A stretch of DNA of 64,000 bases from CAZUNO01 sp964621445 [NCBI: Candidatus Hadarchaeota archaeon] (GTDB lineage Archaea; CAYQAE01; CAYVLA01): contig CAZUNO010000002.1 of NCBI GenBank assembly GCA_964621445.1, forward strand, positions 136,904 to 200,903, read 5' to 3'. Position numbers and translations under genes: made by a program. Positions 50,266 to 60,139 of the stretch are shown here, piece by piece. Position 1 is the stretch's first letter. Every line of letters begins with the position of its first letter. The notes beneath the pieces are model-generated. The model was not told the origin of the DNA. It was given only the letters and a program-made list of their open reading frames with translations, and made no database searches.

Positions 50266-50585
50266 TGCTCTGGGGTTCCTTTCCCGCGCTCCTTGCCTCA
50301 CGAGCGATTTCCCGGCTCACCGAGAGTAATAGCCTTATGTAGCAGAGCCAGCAGCAATCTGAAGACCGTTGATACCAGCAGCCTTTACTTCGATGGGGGA
50401 AGTGAATCATGACTGTTGACCCACGTTGTTGCTTAAATCATGGGCGCGACAATTGGATCGATACCAATGAAATCCATTCCATAACAGCTGCCTAACCTGG
50501 AGAAAATTGCATGAAGACCCTAATACCGCTGCTGGAACCCGAAGGAATGGAAGAGGACGAGGTCTTAATAAGCTAGGCATATAAT
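50266..50585. other. 320-base gene-free stretch before galU
   Basis: No convincing gene. A 21-codon frame at 50511 (MKTLIPLLEPEGM...) may be a remnant. A TATA-like box, TCTTAATAAG, lies at 50563-50572, about 26 bases before the galU start region, so a near-leaderless promoter is likely. No tRNA or repeat was found. Confidence 0.35.
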
Positions 50586-50597
50586 GTGGAATACAGC

Positions 50598-51473
50598 ATG
50601 TCAGAAATCACGAAGGCGGTAATACCGGCCGCTGGCCTGGGCACCAGGCTACTTCCTGCCACTAAGTCCCAGCCCAAGGAAATGCTTCCCGTGGGAAGGA
50701 AACCCTGCATACAGTACGTCCTAGAGGAGCTTCAGGAATCGGGGATCGAGGACGCATTGGTGATAACCGGTTCCACCAAGAGGGCTATAGAGGACCACTT
50801 CGATGAGAATCTATTGCTGAGAACGGAATTGATCGCCGGAAACAAGACCGCACTTCTGAAGCACCTATCGGATATAGACTCCATAAACCTCAGAATCTGC
50901 TACATAAGACAGCCTCTGCCCACCGGCATGGCCGATGCCGTTTCCCTCTCGAAAGGCTTCGTGGATGGAGAGTCATTTGTGCTGGCCCTCGGGGACACCA
51001 TAATCGACTCGTCGAAGGAGCCGAGAATGTTGAAAAGACTAATTGATAAGCACCTGGATGTCGAACCCAGGGCTACCATTGCGGCCAAGAGAGTTTCCGG
51101 TAGCGATGTAGAGAGATATGGCGTTCTCGACGTTGAGAAGCTCACCGATTCCCTTTACGCCATAAAGGACATCGTTGAGAAACCCAAACAATCCGAAGCC
51201 CCCAGCAATCTAACCATATCCGCCCGCTATATCCTGGAGCCCGAGGTCTTCGATGCCATAGAGGATACCCAGAATACGGAAGGCGAGAAGCTTTTCACCG
51301 ATTCACTCATGGCATTATCAGAGCGAGGTTCCGTGGTCGCCCTGGAGAACCGTCCCACCGATGTGGTGTATGATATAGGGTCTCCCTCGCTTTATGCCAA
51401 GGCCTTCATATCCTTTGCCCTCAAGGATCCGGATATGTCATCTGCGGTTCAGGAGTTCCTTTCCCAGGCTTGA
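50598..51473 (+). CDS. galU: UTP-glucose-1-phosphate uridylyltransferase
   Basis: The 291-residue nucleotidyltransferase begins MSEITKAVIPAAGLGTRLLPATKSQPKEMLPV, the GalU signature with the G-x-G-T-R activating loop. Downstream IEDHFDEN, LGDTIID and VEKPKQSEAPSNL match. The ATG at 50598 is preferred to the GTG at 50586. It makes UDP-glucose, feeding the epimerase and glycosyltransferases. Confidence 0.93.
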   Translation: MSEITKAVIPAAGLGTRLLPATKSQPKEMLPVGRKPCIQYVLEELQESGIEDALVITGSTKRAIEDHFDENLLLRTELIAGNKTALLKHLSDIDSINLRICYIRQPLPTGMADAVSLSKGFVDGESFVLALGDTIIDSSKEPRMLKRLIDKHLDVEPRATIAAKRVSGSDVERYGVLDVEKLTDSLYAIKDIVEKPKQSEAPSNLTISARYILEPEVFDAIEDTQNTEGEKLFTDSLMALSERGSVVALENRPTDVVYDIGSPSLYAKAFISFALKDPDMSSAVQEFLSQA

Positions 51474-51479
51474 TAGGCT

Positions 51480-51968
51480 CTATCTCAGGTTTCTCAGACG
51501 GTCCCTGAAAACGTAGTGGACTATGGCCAGGGTCAAAACCGCCGTCATCAGCGCTATAACGACATCGAGCGAGAAACCCCGGGAGGCTATGCTAAGAGCG
51601 GTCCCCGAGGCCGGTGGATGTTCTAGGTCGGTTATCACCATGAGGAACATGGAAAGGCCTACGGCTATGGAGTATATTGCTACTGATATGTCCCCTGGAA
51701 GGAATGTGGCCACAAATCCAGATAATATTCCTATGACGTGACCCCCAACCACGTTTCCGGTGTTTGCGGTGTCGTCCTTGGGCAGGGCGAATACTATGAA
51801 GGCGGTAGCTCCAACCGAGGCAATTATGATGGGTCTTTCCTGAATATTTAGAAGTATCAAGGCTGCAGTGACGGTGAGAACGGCGAAAAGACTCTGGAAA
51901 ACGTAATTCTTCCAGTGTTTCCCGAACTTCATCCCCAGATCGACCACATGTCTCCACATGGAGACCAA
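51480..51968 (-). CDS. HPP family integral membrane protein
   Basis: The 162-residue protein has about four or five helices. IIIASVGATAFIVFALPKDDTANTGNVVGGHVIG and TDLEHPPASGTALSIA are HPP-family marks, including the His-Pro-Pro. Plant and cyanobacterial HPP proteins transport nitrite; the archaeal substrate is unknown. It is convergent with galU (7 bp). Confidence 0.85.
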   Translation of the reverse strand: MVSMWRHVVDLGMKFGKHWKNYVFQSLFAVLTVTAALILLNIQERPIIIASVGATAFIVFALPKDDTANTGNVVGGHVIGILSGFVATFLPGDISVAIYSIAVGLSMFLMVITDLEHPPASGTALSIASRGFSLDVVIALMTAVLTLAIVHYVFRDRLRNLR

Positions 51969-52112
51969 CTGGTTTTCTTTTCAATAAAAGTTTGGCCACC
52001 ATGGATTCGCCGCATATGGATATTTACACCCAAGATTCATGGAACGGAGCGTTCAGAGCAACACAGATGAAGCGTTCCACCATAAATTCAATGAATAAAA
52101 GGAGGGAAAGTC

Positions 52113-52793
52113 TTGACCGAGGAGTCAGTGGTACAACTGATAGGGGTTACCAAGACCTACCATCTGGGGGATGTCCCCCTGAAGGCAGTCGATGGAATTG
52201 ATATGGAGATAGCCAAGGGGGAAACACTGGCCGTGGTCGGGCCTTCCGGTTCGGGTAAGAGCACTCTGCTAAATCTCATCGGTTGCATGGATAAGCCTTC
52301 TCAGGGGAAGGTCCTAATCGAGGGGTTGGATACCTCCACCATGGGTCCGGATGAGCTAGCCGATTTGAGGGCAACCAAGGTGGGAATGGTGTTCCAGTTC
52401 TTCAACCTAATCCCAGTACTCACCGCCCTCGAGAACATCCAGATGCCCATGGTGTATGCGGGCATCGGCACCGGTGGGGAAAGAAGGGAGAGGGCCATGG
52501 AGGCCCTGCAGGCCATGGGTCTCGAGGACAAGGCCGACAGGCTACCTTCCCAGCTCTCCGGAGGAGAACGCCAACGGGTCGCCATCGCCAGAGCGGTCAT
52601 CAACAGGCCGGCCATCCTGCTGGCCGATGAGCCAACCGGTAACCTTGATTCCCAGACCGGCAGGATGGTACTTGAATCCCTGCAAGGCCTCTCCAATCTA
52701 GGCCAGACCACCCTAATCGCCACCCACGACCAGAAGGTTTTGGAATTCGCCGGAAGATCCCTGACCATGAGGGACGGGAAGGTGATATCATGA
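52113..52793 (+). CDS. ABC transporter ATP-binding protein (MacB/LolD type)
   Basis: The 226-residue ATPase uses the TTG at 52113, six bases after AGGAGG. Walker A GPSGSGKST, signature LSGGERQR, Walker B LLADEPTGNLD and ATHDQKV (H-loop) are all present. Its permease overlaps by 4 bp, which is typical of MacB/FtsX-type mechano-transmission exporters. Cargo unknown. Confidence 0.95.
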   Translation: MTEESVVQLIGVTKTYHLGDVPLKAVDGIDMEIAKGETLAVVGPSGSGKSTLLNLIGCMDKPSQGKVLIEGLDTSTMGPDELADLRATKVGMVFQFFNLIPVLTALENIQMPMVYAGIGTGGERRERAMEALQAMGLEDKADRLPSQLSGGERQRVAIARAVINRPAILLADEPTGNLDSQTGRMVLESLQGLSNLGQTTLIATHDQKVLEFAGRSLTMRDGKVIS

Positions 52794-54037
52794 GGGAGAT
52801 AGCCACCCTTGCCTGGAGGCATACCAGCAGAAGGACGGGAAGAACGCTTCTCACGGTTCTCGGAATCGCCATAGGTTTTGGTGCCATAATAGCAATACTA
52901 TCTCTGACCTTCGGGGTGAAGAGATCGATAGAGGAAAGCTTCCAGCCCGTCGCCACGGAGGCGATAATCATCCCCGTGCCCGAGGAGATGTATGAATCCG
53001 CCTCCCAACAGCCAACCAGGCCCTCGGGCGGAAGACAGAACCCGTTGAGAAGAACCAGAATAGAGGCCGGAGAGATGGATCAACAGACGTTCAGCGAACT
53101 CATCGAAATTCCGAACGTTGAAAGCTATGTGGCCCGCTCCAGCCCTATAACCGTCAAGACCCAGTTTAGAGGTCGCCAAATCAGCCTCCGAACAATGGCC
53201 ATTGATCCGGAAGCCGAGCAGAGACTGGGCCAAATCGTACTGGAAGCCGGTTCCTGGCCGAACTACAAGGAGGCACTGGCAGGAAACATCCTGGTCAGGA
53301 TAGCGGCGGCATCTCCTGGTGACACCATTAACCTCACAGATTCCGGTGGAAACGAGCATGAACTGACCATTAGCGGTACTATAGGGACTAGCGGAGAGGC
53401 CAGATTCGGAGCCCCTCCCAACATGCCGCTGTTAATCAGTCACGAAACGGCCGAGCTTTTCACCGATGAGAACTCCTACTCCACTCTGATCCTTTCAATG
53501 CCGGATATCCAGACGGCTCAAGAGGTCGCCGACATCGTGGAGGTCGGATATCCAAACCTCACCGTGCTCACCTTTGACGACTTCACGGAGACAATCGAGA
53601 ATACCCTAAACCAGTACAGCCTTTTTCTACTAAGCATCGGGATACTCGCCGTCGCCGTGGCTGCTTTGGGTTCGGCGAATACCATGGTGGTGTCAACAAT
53701 GGAAAGAACCCGAGAGATAGGGATAATGAAGGCAACCGGGGCTAAGAGAAAATTCATACTCCGGGGATTTCTCCTCGAATCCGCCATGCTGGGCCTGGTC
53801 GGAGGCATTATTGGCGTGGTCTTCGGGTATCTCGGGTCCAATATACTGGAGTTCATGGTTTTCAGGCTAAACATCGCCCGCCTAGCGGGCCAGGCTACCG
53901 GGTTTTCGCCCTATATTCCGCTTTGGTTGATCCCCTTCTCCATAATTCTTTCCGTGGCGGTCACCGTGATTTCGGGATCATATCCAGCCTACAGGGCCTC
54001 CAGACTTGACCCCGTGGAGGCAATCCGCTATGAATGA
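52790..54037 (+). CDS. ABC transporter permease (MacB/FtsX type)
   Basis: The 415-residue protein has one N-terminal helix (about residues 17-37), a large extracytoplasmic domain (about 60-270), and three C-terminal helices. MERTREIGIMKATGAKRK, the coupling segment, and YPAYRASRLDPVEAIRYE, the terminal motif, are diagnostic. ATPase and permease are coupled by an ATGA overlap. It ends in a 10-bp convergent overlap with the GT2 gene. Confidence 0.93.
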   Translation: MREIATLAWRHTSRRTGRTLLTVLGIAIGFGAIIAILSLTFGVKRSIEESFQPVATEAIIIPVPEEMYESASQQPTRPSGGRQNPLRRTRIEAGEMDQQTFSELIEIPNVESYVARSSPITVKTQFRGRQISLRTMAIDPEAEQRLGQIVLEAGSWPNYKEALAGNILVRIAAASPGDTINLTDSGGNEHELTISGTIGTSGEARFGAPPNMPLLISHETAELFTDENSYSTLILSMPDIQTAQEVADIVEVGYPNLTVLTFDDFTETIENTLNQYSLFLLSIGILAVAVAALGSANTMVVSTMERTREIGIMKATGAKRKFILRGFLLESAMLGLVGGIIGVVFGYLGSNILEFMVFRLNIARLAGQATGFSPYIPLWLIPFSIILSVAVTVISGSYPAYRASRLDPVEAIRYE

Positions 54038-54744
54038 TTACTGAACCTGGCCCCGAGCATGTATTTCAAGTGACGCCAGCCGTCCCTAAGGGCATTGAGC
54101 TTGGTGGGCGATCCCTCCCTGGCGTGGTAGCTAATTGGAATCTCGACTATCCTCAGATCCAATCTCTTGGCCTCCACCAGCATCTCGGAAGCGAACTCCA
54201 TTCCCGTCGTCCTCAGCTCCATGCTGGAAAATGCTTCCTGGGTAAGGGCCCGCATACCGCAATGAGCGTCCGAGATCCCCACGCCAAAAAGAAAATTGAG
54301 AACCCAGGTCAGGAAAGGATTTCCCACCTTTTTCTTGAGCAGGCTCATAGCCCCGGGGTCCATATTTCCCGAGAACCGGTTACCCATTACGAAGTCGGCA
54401 TCTCCCTTTTCCAGAGGTGAAACCAGGCTCGGAAGTTCTGCTAGGTCATAGGTACCATCGGGGTCCGCCATGGCAATTATGGAGCCACCGCAGTGATTGA
54501 AACCCTCCCTGTAGGCGCAACCGTACCCAAGGGACACCGGCTTGACAATCTTGGCGCCCATTTCCCGGGCGATTTCAGGCGTATTATCGTCCGAGCTATC
54601 GGGAACTATTATCTCGGTTCTTCTACCTTCAAACGCCTGCCTCACCTTGGATATTGCCTCTCCTATGGTGGGTTCCTCGTTCTTGCAGGGAAGGACTATA
54701 GATATCTCTGGATCACCGTTGGCGGACATTGGCACTTGGACCAT
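54028..54744 (-). CDS. GT2 family glycosyltransferase (dolichol-phosphate-sugar synthase-like)
   Basis: The 238-residue enzyme has SIVLPCKNEEPTIGEA, then IIVPDSSDDNTPE, and a DxD-like MADPDGTYDLAEL that binds the nucleotide sugar. FLFGVGISDAHCGMRALT is typical of DPM1-like archaeal enzymes, which load sugars onto dolichol phosphate for N-glycosylation or surface polymers. No C-terminal helices are present, so it is cytosolic. Confidence 0.9.
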   Translation of the reverse strand: MVQVPMSANGDPEISIVLPCKNEEPTIGEAISKVRQAFEGRRTEIIVPDSSDDNTPEIAREMGAKIVKPVSLGYGCAYREGFNHCGGSIIAMADPDGTYDLAELPSLVSPLEKGDADFVMGNRFSGNMDPGAMSLLKKKVGNPFLTWVLNFLFGVGISDAHCGMRALTQEAFSSMELRTTGMEFASEMLVEAKRLDLRIVEIPISYHAREGSPTKLNALRDGWRHLKYMLGARFSNHS

Positions 54745-54772
54745 CAGCTGACCATGGTATTAATGTGGTGCC

Positions 54773-55495
54773 TTATCTTCCAGTGGTGAGCCTGTCCCCC
54801 AGCATCTTGGGAAGACCGCGATCTATAATGGCCTCCCTCGCCGCTTCAACATCATACTCAACCCGAAACTGGCCTATCTTCTCGTTATCGGTATCGATCA
54901 TGGCATAGGCAGCACGAGGATCGCCGTCCCGTGGTTGACCGACGGCTCCTGGATTGTAGATCAGCCTTCGCCTTGCATAGGAGATCCAATCGCCATTGGA
55001 GGGTTTTATCCTCTCCACGCCGCTCTCCCGATCCAGAAAGGTCAGAGGCACATGCGTGTGGCCCACCAGTATAACCTTGTCGGGTGATAGCTCGAAACTC
55101 GCCTTCGCCTGGGATTCACTTCTAAGATACTCGGTGGTCGGCTCTCTAACGCTGCCGTGAACCAGGTGAAAGGGACCGTCATGGGATGAGCGGGTCAGGC
55201 TTCTCAGGTATGCTAGCGACGAGTTCTCCAGCTCCTTCATGGTCCACCTGGCAGCGGTGGCCGCATAGGAATTGAACCACCCCAGTGAAAGCAGGCCTAT
55301 GCATGCCGCGTCATGATTTCCCAACACGTTCAAATCGGACAGATCCCGTATTTTGCTCACGCACTGATTTGGATTGGCTCCATATCCCACCAGGTCACCA
55401 AGACAGATTATCCTATCCCAGTCATCGATCTCCTCCAGCACTGCCTCCAGTGCATGTAAATTTGAATGAACGTCCGATATGAGAGCGATCTTCAT
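54773..55495 (-). CDS. metallophosphoesterase (YfcE/MJ0936-like)
   Basis: I start at the ATG at 55495 (MKIALISDVHSNLHALE), giving 240 residues; the ten codons before it are not family-like. DVHSN, GDLVGYG, GNHD and GHTHVPLT are the full set of metal/catalytic motifs. The enzyme hydrolyses phosphodiesters or phosphoproteins; the substrate is unknown. Confidence 0.92.
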   Translation of the reverse strand: MKIALISDVHSNLHALEAVLEEIDDWDRIICLGDLVGYGANPNQCVSKIRDLSDLNVLGNHDAACIGLLSLGWFNSYAATAARWTMKELENSSLAYLRSLTRSSHDGPFHLVHGSVREPTTEYLRSESQAKASFELSPDKVILVGHTHVPLTFLDRESGVERIKPSNGDWISYARRRLIYNPGAVGQPRDGDPRAAYAMIDTDNEKIGQFRVEYDVEAAREAIIDRGLPKMLGDRLTTGR

Positions 55496-55614
55496 CTTCC
55501 AATCTCTCCTCCAATTAAACCACAAGTGGTGGTTATTATTTTGTATCTCGAACCGGGCATTTCCTTGATCGACCTCCCACTATAACCCTTGACGGGAAGC
55601 TGGAATTGATTCCT

Positions 55615-57059
55615 ATGACCTTGCTTACGGGGCTTGATGTGGGAACCACGGGGTGTAAATGTAGCGTTTTCAATGAATCTGGACAATTCTTGTCAACTGC
55701 ATACAGGGAATATCCCCTGATCTGCCCTAAACCGCCCTGGGCCGAACTAGAACCGGGAAATGTTGAGTCCCTACCCGTTTCCTCCCAGGGGGGCCTTCAT
55801 ACCGGTCTCCCAAGGGGGAGATCCCCTATACAATTCCACCGTTACTCCTGACCAGAGAGCCCAGGACCAGACGGAGTTCCTAAGGGAGGAGTTGGGATCC
55901 AGATATCTGTTTTACAAAAACCGGCATGGTCCTTTTTCCGATCCATACACTGAACAAGATACTATGGATAAGGGAAAACGAGCCACGGATATTCTCTCGC
56001 ATGGACAAATTCCTTTGCTGGGAGGATTTCATCAACTTCAAACTAACCGGGAAAGCGGTCATAGATCAATCTCTAGCCAGTAGGACCATGATGTTCGATA
56101 CAAAGCAAAGAACATGGTCTGACGAGATACTGGACGAACTAAGTATCGACCTTCTGGCCCAGGTAAACCCCTCGGGCCGGGTTGTGGGAGAGATTTCCCC
56201 TCGGGGCGCGAAGGAAACCGGTCTTTCCAGGGAAACTCTGATCGTGACCGGCGGGCATGACCAGGCCTGTGGCTGTCTGGGAGCGGGAGTCCTCGATACT
56301 GGACCCCTTTATGATGTCACGGGCACCGTCGAGTGTCTCATTCCATCCAACGAGGAGCCGGTTCTAAACGATGATTTGCTCCAACAGGGGTATGGGAACT
56401 ATTGTCACGTGGTCCCCGGACGGTACCTGATTCTCGGATATAACATGACTGCCGGCAGCATACTTCGTTGGTTCATGGCCCAGTTTGGGCACCGGGAGAT
56501 CCTATCACGCCTTGCTTGATGAGATGGCCGAATCGGTTTCCCCTGGGTCCGATGGTCTTATCTTCCTCCCTTACTTCATGGGCGACGCCACGCCCAACTG
56601 GGATACCCATGCCCGGGGAACCATCTCTGGACTCACCCTGGCCCACGGCAAAGCCCATCTGGTCCGTAGCATGATGGAGGGCATAACCTACGAGCTGAGA
56701 AGAAACCTAGATGCATTGAAGGAGGCCGGAATTGAAGGGGATGAGATCAGGGCGGTGGGAGGAGGAGCAAAATCCAGGTTCTGGTGCCAGCTAAAAAAGA
56801 CCTTACAGATCTTCCCGTGCGGGTCCCCTCCATTCCAAAGGCCTCGTTCCTGGGAGCTGCAATGCTAGCGGGCCTAGGTTCTGGAGCGTATGAAGACCAC
56901 CGTGATACCGTTAACCAAACATACCCAATTGATCGGACTCACAACCCGTCCCATCACCGGGAATATGAAAAGGGATACTTTAATTATAAGGAGCTTTACC
57001 GCCGTCTTGCCCCCATTTTCCAAAAATACCCGAATAGGGTTGGAGGATATAGCAGGTAG
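55615..57059 (+). pseudogene. broken FGGY-family carbohydrate kinase
   Basis: From the ATG at 55615 (MTLLTGLDVGTTGCK, an FGGY opening) homology runs through five segments in changing frames to the TAG ending at 57059. About 25 codons are missing near 55770 (PGNVE jumps to VSSQGG). A shift near 55925 leads into the segment with GGHDQACGCLGAG and YDVTGTVECL. A small deletion near 56495 and a shift at an A6 run near 56797 (QLKK to DLTDLPVRVPS) follow. Multiple lesions make sequencing error unlikely as the sole cause. An intact FGGY kinase is at 62491. Confidence 0.85.
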
Positions 57060-57168
57060 GGATTTATTTCCATTTAGTCCCAGGCCATGTCCCCCGATGG
57101 TCGATACCTCACCGTCACGAGGGCGAGATATTTTGCCACAGGTCCAAAGAGAGCCGTAACCGCGCTCT

Positions 57169-57810
57169 CTAGGCCTCCAATACCACTGTGGCGTTATGAG
57201 GTAGGTCCTCCTCATCTAGGTCCAAGGGCGCCTTACCTAGCCTTATGACGTTATCTCTGAGTTCCAGGAAGTCCTCCACTGTGTGAAGCTTATTGAAATT
57301 TGTCGAATGTCTCTCGGTGCGGTAATGCATTGGTATCACAATTCGGGGGGAAATGACCCTGCACACACCGTTTGCCATCTTGGGCCCAATGGTGTAAAAC
57401 CCTCCCACCGGGACGAACAGGACGTCCACCTCTCCGATCGCATCCACGATGTCCTGTCCCAGTGGATGTCCGAGATCCCCGAGATGACAAAGGCACATAT
57501 CGTCCATCTCAAAGACGTAGATGCTATTTTCCCCCCTTTCCTGACCCTTCTGCCTGTCGTGGTAGGAGGAAATCCCCTTTACCCTTACTCCATTGTGAAT
57601 CGTTTCCCCGGTCCAGGAGACGAGAACCTTGGCATTTGGCTTGGCCGTGTTCCCTACGTGGGAATGATCCCTATGTTCGTGCGAACAAAGCACGAGATCG
57701 GCGCCGGCCTCAGGTTCGGGAAGGCCGATTCCGGTGAAAGGATCTGTTACTATCTCTGCCTGATCTCCCTCAATTCTGAAACATGAGTGCCCCAGACACG
57801 ATATCCTCAT
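57169..57810 (-). CDS. UlaG-like metal-dependent hydrolase (MBL fold)
   Basis: The 213-residue protein starts at the ATG at 57810, with GGGAGGG seven bases before. MRISCLGHSCFRIEG, LVLCSHEHRDHSHV (HxHxDH), CHLGDLGHPLG and VIPMHYRTER are the conserved blocks. UlaG relatives are lactonases; others have phosphodiesterase activity. It sits between the FGGY pseudogene and the PadR operon, on the opposite strand. Confidence 0.9.
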   Translation of the reverse strand: MRISCLGHSCFRIEGDQAEIVTDPFTGIGLPEPEAGADLVLCSHEHRDHSHVGNTAKPNAKVLVSWTGETIHNGVRVKGISSYHDRQKGQERGENSIYVFEMDDMCLCHLGDLGHPLGQDIVDAIGEVDVLFVPVGGFYTIGPKMANGVCRVISPRIVIPMHYRTERHSTNFNKLHTVEDFLELRDNVIRLGKAPLDLDEEDLPHNATVVLEA

Positions 57811-57868
57811 AATAAACCCTCCCAATTGGGTTAGGCTCCTCCCTGATATTTACTTTGTGTCAGAAAGA

Positions 57869-57908
57869 TTTATATAGATCGGAAACGAACTATTCGACAT
57901 CGAACTAT
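57869..57908 (+). promoter_or_regulatory. PadR-operon promoter with direct-repeat operator candidate
   Basis: TTTATATAG at 57869-57877 is a good TATA box. Two identical CGAACTAT copies (57886-57893 and 57901-57908), 15 bp centre to centre, lie between it and the predicted transcript start near 57898. PadR proteins often bind repeat pairs at their own promoter. Confidence 0.5.
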
Positions 57909-57919
57909 GGGGCGCCTGT

Positions 57920-58411
57920 ATGGGAAAGAAGGACCGTGACCGCAGGAAGAGGGGGCTACTCAGGTTATTCGTCCTGAGAACCCTAACTTCGGAGGCCAAG
58001 TCGGGGTACGATATTCTAAAGGAAATAGAGAGCAAGACACAGGGCGAGTGGAAACCGAGCAAGGGAACCATATACCCCATTTTATCGGAACTCGAGGAGG
58101 GTGGTCTCATAAGGGGGAAAGAGGAGGGACCCCGGTCCAGGACCGCATATTCCACTACAGAGGCCGGCATCAAACACCTCAACGAGTCCATAGAAAAGGA
58201 GCGAACCCGCCACCGAACCAGGACCGCTGGAAGAAGAATACTCTTCGAGGAGACCTTCTTCGAGGATCTGGAGAGGGAACTGGTGAGGCTCAACCACCGG
58301 TTCATGGAAACTGCCATGGAATCGGAGGACAAGGAAAAGCCCATACGTATCCTCCGCCGAGCCCTGGAGGAACTGGAGGATGAAGCATGGACCCAGTCCT
58401 CAGAAGCGTAG
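57920..58411 (+). CDS. PadR family transcriptional regulator
   Basis: The 163-residue protein has a winged-helix N-terminus (LLRLFVLRTLTSEAKSGYDILKEIE, GTIYPILSELEEGGLIRGK) and a coiled C-terminal helix for dimerisation. The GTIYP and LEEGGLI marks are PadR-typical. It overlaps the ABC ATPase start by 25 bp and probably represses the exporter until a ligand binds. Confidence 0.9.
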   Translation: MGKKDRDRRKRGLLRLFVLRTLTSEAKSGYDILKEIESKTQGEWKPSKGTIYPILSELEEGGLIRGKEEGPRSRTAYSTTEAGIKHLNESIEKERTRHRTRTAGRRILFEETFFEDLERELVRLNHRFMETAMESEDKEKPIRILRRALEELEDEAWTQSSEA

Positions 58412-59265
58412 GTCTCACCAAGTACTATCCTCCCATGAGAAAGGGAGTGGTGGGTTTTAAGGACCTAATCGACACCTTCAAGAAACGAAGGGGGAAGATA
58501 AAGGCCCTGGAGGACGTGACCTTTGACCTCCACAGAGGGGAGGTATTCGGGCTCCTTGGCCCAAATGGGGCCGGCAAAACGACCTTTTGCAAGATCATCT
58601 CGGACCTGGTAATACCCACCAGCGGCCACGCCTACGTGCTGGGACATGAAGTGAACCAGGAACACAAGGAACTAGTGGGAGACATGATTTGCGTATTCGG
58701 CGGAGAAATAGCCATGTGGGGGGTATTTGCCTGGAGAATGAGCGTATACAGAAATCTAAAATTCATAGGCAATTTGTGGAAGGCTTCCCAGTCCGACATG
58801 GAGGAAAGGATCAATTTTGCCCTCGAGGTCCTGGATCTGGAGGACAAGAGAGATGAATGGTACCAGAAGCTGTCCGGGGGAACCCAGCAAAAGCTGTACC
58901 TGGCACTTCCCCTCATCGTTAAATCCCCCATCATTCTCCTGGATGAGCCAACGGTCCGGGTCGATGTTATGACCAGGAGGGAAATGCACGACATAATCCG
59001 GAAGAACCTTTGCCAGGAGCTTGGATGCTCGGTCCTGCTGACAACACACAACATGGGAGAGGCGGAAAGGGTTTGTGACAGGGTGGGCATACTCAGCCAC
59101 GGAAAGATGGTGGAGGTCGGTACTCCGCAGGAAATCACCGAAAAACTGGGTGAATCTAACCTGGAAGAGGCCTTCGTGAAGGCGGTAGGTCCCATCCGGA
59201 AGGGAGGATCCGGCATGTCGGGTGGAGGACGTCCCAGGGGCGGCGGGTTTAGGAGGAGGTTCTAA
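58387..59265 (+). CDS. ABC transporter ATP-binding protein (ABC-2, PadR-linked)
   Basis: The 292-residue ATPase has Walker A GPNGAGKTT, signature LSGGTQQK and Walker B ILLDEPTVRVD, where the usual SGLD D-loop is VRVD. A Gly/Arg-rich tail (SGMSGGGRPRGGGFRRRF) ends it. The N-terminal 40 residues (YYPPMRKGVVGFKDL) match the ABC-2 drug-exporter extension. It pairs with the permease 2 bp downstream. Confidence 0.93.
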   Translation: MDPVLRSVGLTKYYPPMRKGVVGFKDLIDTFKKRRGKIKALEDVTFDLHRGEVFGLLGPNGAGKTTFCKIISDLVIPTSGHAYVLGHEVNQEHKELVGDMICVFGGEIAMWGVFAWRMSVYRNLKFIGNLWKASQSDMEERINFALEVLDLEDKRDEWYQKLSGGTQQKLYLALPLIVKSPIILLDEPTVRVDVMTRREMHDIIRKNLCQELGCSVLLTTHNMGEAERVCDRVGILSHGKMVEVGTPQEITEKLGESNLEEAFVKAVGPIRKGGSGMSGGGRPRGGGFRRRF

Positions 59266-59267
59266 TC

Positions 59268-60137
59268 ATGTCAAGTGAAGAGAACGGCTTGCTCTCCAGC
59301 ATCCGTTCCGAACTCACCGTATTTTACTGGTTTTTCTACAGAACGTTGGTCCAACAGCTTTCATTCCGTTCATGGTTCGTGATGAGGATACTGGGAACCG
59401 TGGTTGGGGTGACCACATTCGCAATATTCGCTCAGGTCATCCCCAGTGATGCAGTGAACACTGCCGTCTACGAGAGGTACGGAATATCTGGTCCGAACCC
59501 GTTCATGACCTGGTTTCTAATCGGGATGCTCATACAGAACATGATCAGCCTGGGGGGAACAAGGATAAGCAGACTGGTGAACAGCCCCTTCTACCCCTAC
59601 TACCACTCCTCTCCTACAAAGCTCGCAACCGTGCTGCTCGGGAACTCCTCCTTCAGGTATACCTGGATAGCCGTTGAGACCCTTGCCTATATCTTCGTGG
59701 GCTCCCTTTTCGGTCTTAAGATATTCTTCAACCTCGGTTTCCTGGCGGTCCTACTTACCGGAATACTGATGATCTTCTCCCTCGACCTGCTGGCAGCAGG
59801 ATGGAACGTGATAACCAAGACCCACGAGGATCCACTAAACTGGTTCCTGAACCTCTTCAGCCGCCTGGTTTCCGGTACCTGGATCCCGGTATGGGAACTA
59901 CCCAACTGGCTCCAATGGATCTCAAATATACACCCACAGTATTACATAAACGAGATGGCCCGCCATACCCTGGGAGGTAACGCCTCCATAGCCGAAATTT
60001 GGCCCCAGCTCGCGCCCCTTCTAGGACTCACCGCCCTCATATTGGTGGTCGGATACAAGATATTTCAATATGGCTTCTGGAAAGCGCGGAACGATGGGAC
60101 CCTAGGACACGCCATGTCAGGTTGGCATGGGCACTGA
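59268..60137 (+). CDS. ABC-2 type transporter permease
   Basis: The 289-residue membrane protein has six predicted helices. INSPFYPYYHSSPTKLATVLLGNSSFRY carries the ABC-2 coupling-helix region, and WFLNLFSRLVSGTWIPVWELP the amphipathic segment before the last pair of helices. It is the last gene of the PadR-ABC operon; substrates may be toxic small molecules. Confidence 0.9.
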   Translation: MSSEENGLLSSIRSELTVFYWFFYRTLVQQLSFRSWFVMRILGTVVGVTTFAIFAQVIPSDAVNTAVYERYGISGPNPFMTWFLIGMLIQNMISLGGTRISRLVNSPFYPYYHSSPTKLATVLLGNSSFRYTWIAVETLAYIFVGSLFGLKIFFNLGFLAVLLTGILMIFSLDLLAAGWNVITKTHEDPLNWFLNLFSRLVSGTWIPVWELPNWLQWISNIHPQYYINEMARHTLGGNASIAEIWPQLAPLLGLTALILVVGYKIFQYGFWKARNDGTLGHAMSGWHGH

Positions 60138-60139
60138 TT

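Noticed and set aside
50266-50585. Possible tRNA or small RNA gene in the gap before galU
   Set aside because: No cloverleaf or A/B-box pattern could be drawn; only AT-rich sequence and a 21-codon fragment are present.
55615-57059. Programmed frameshifting to make a working FGGY kinase
   Set aside because: Besides shifts, about 25 and several codons are missing, so no single recoding event could restore the protein.
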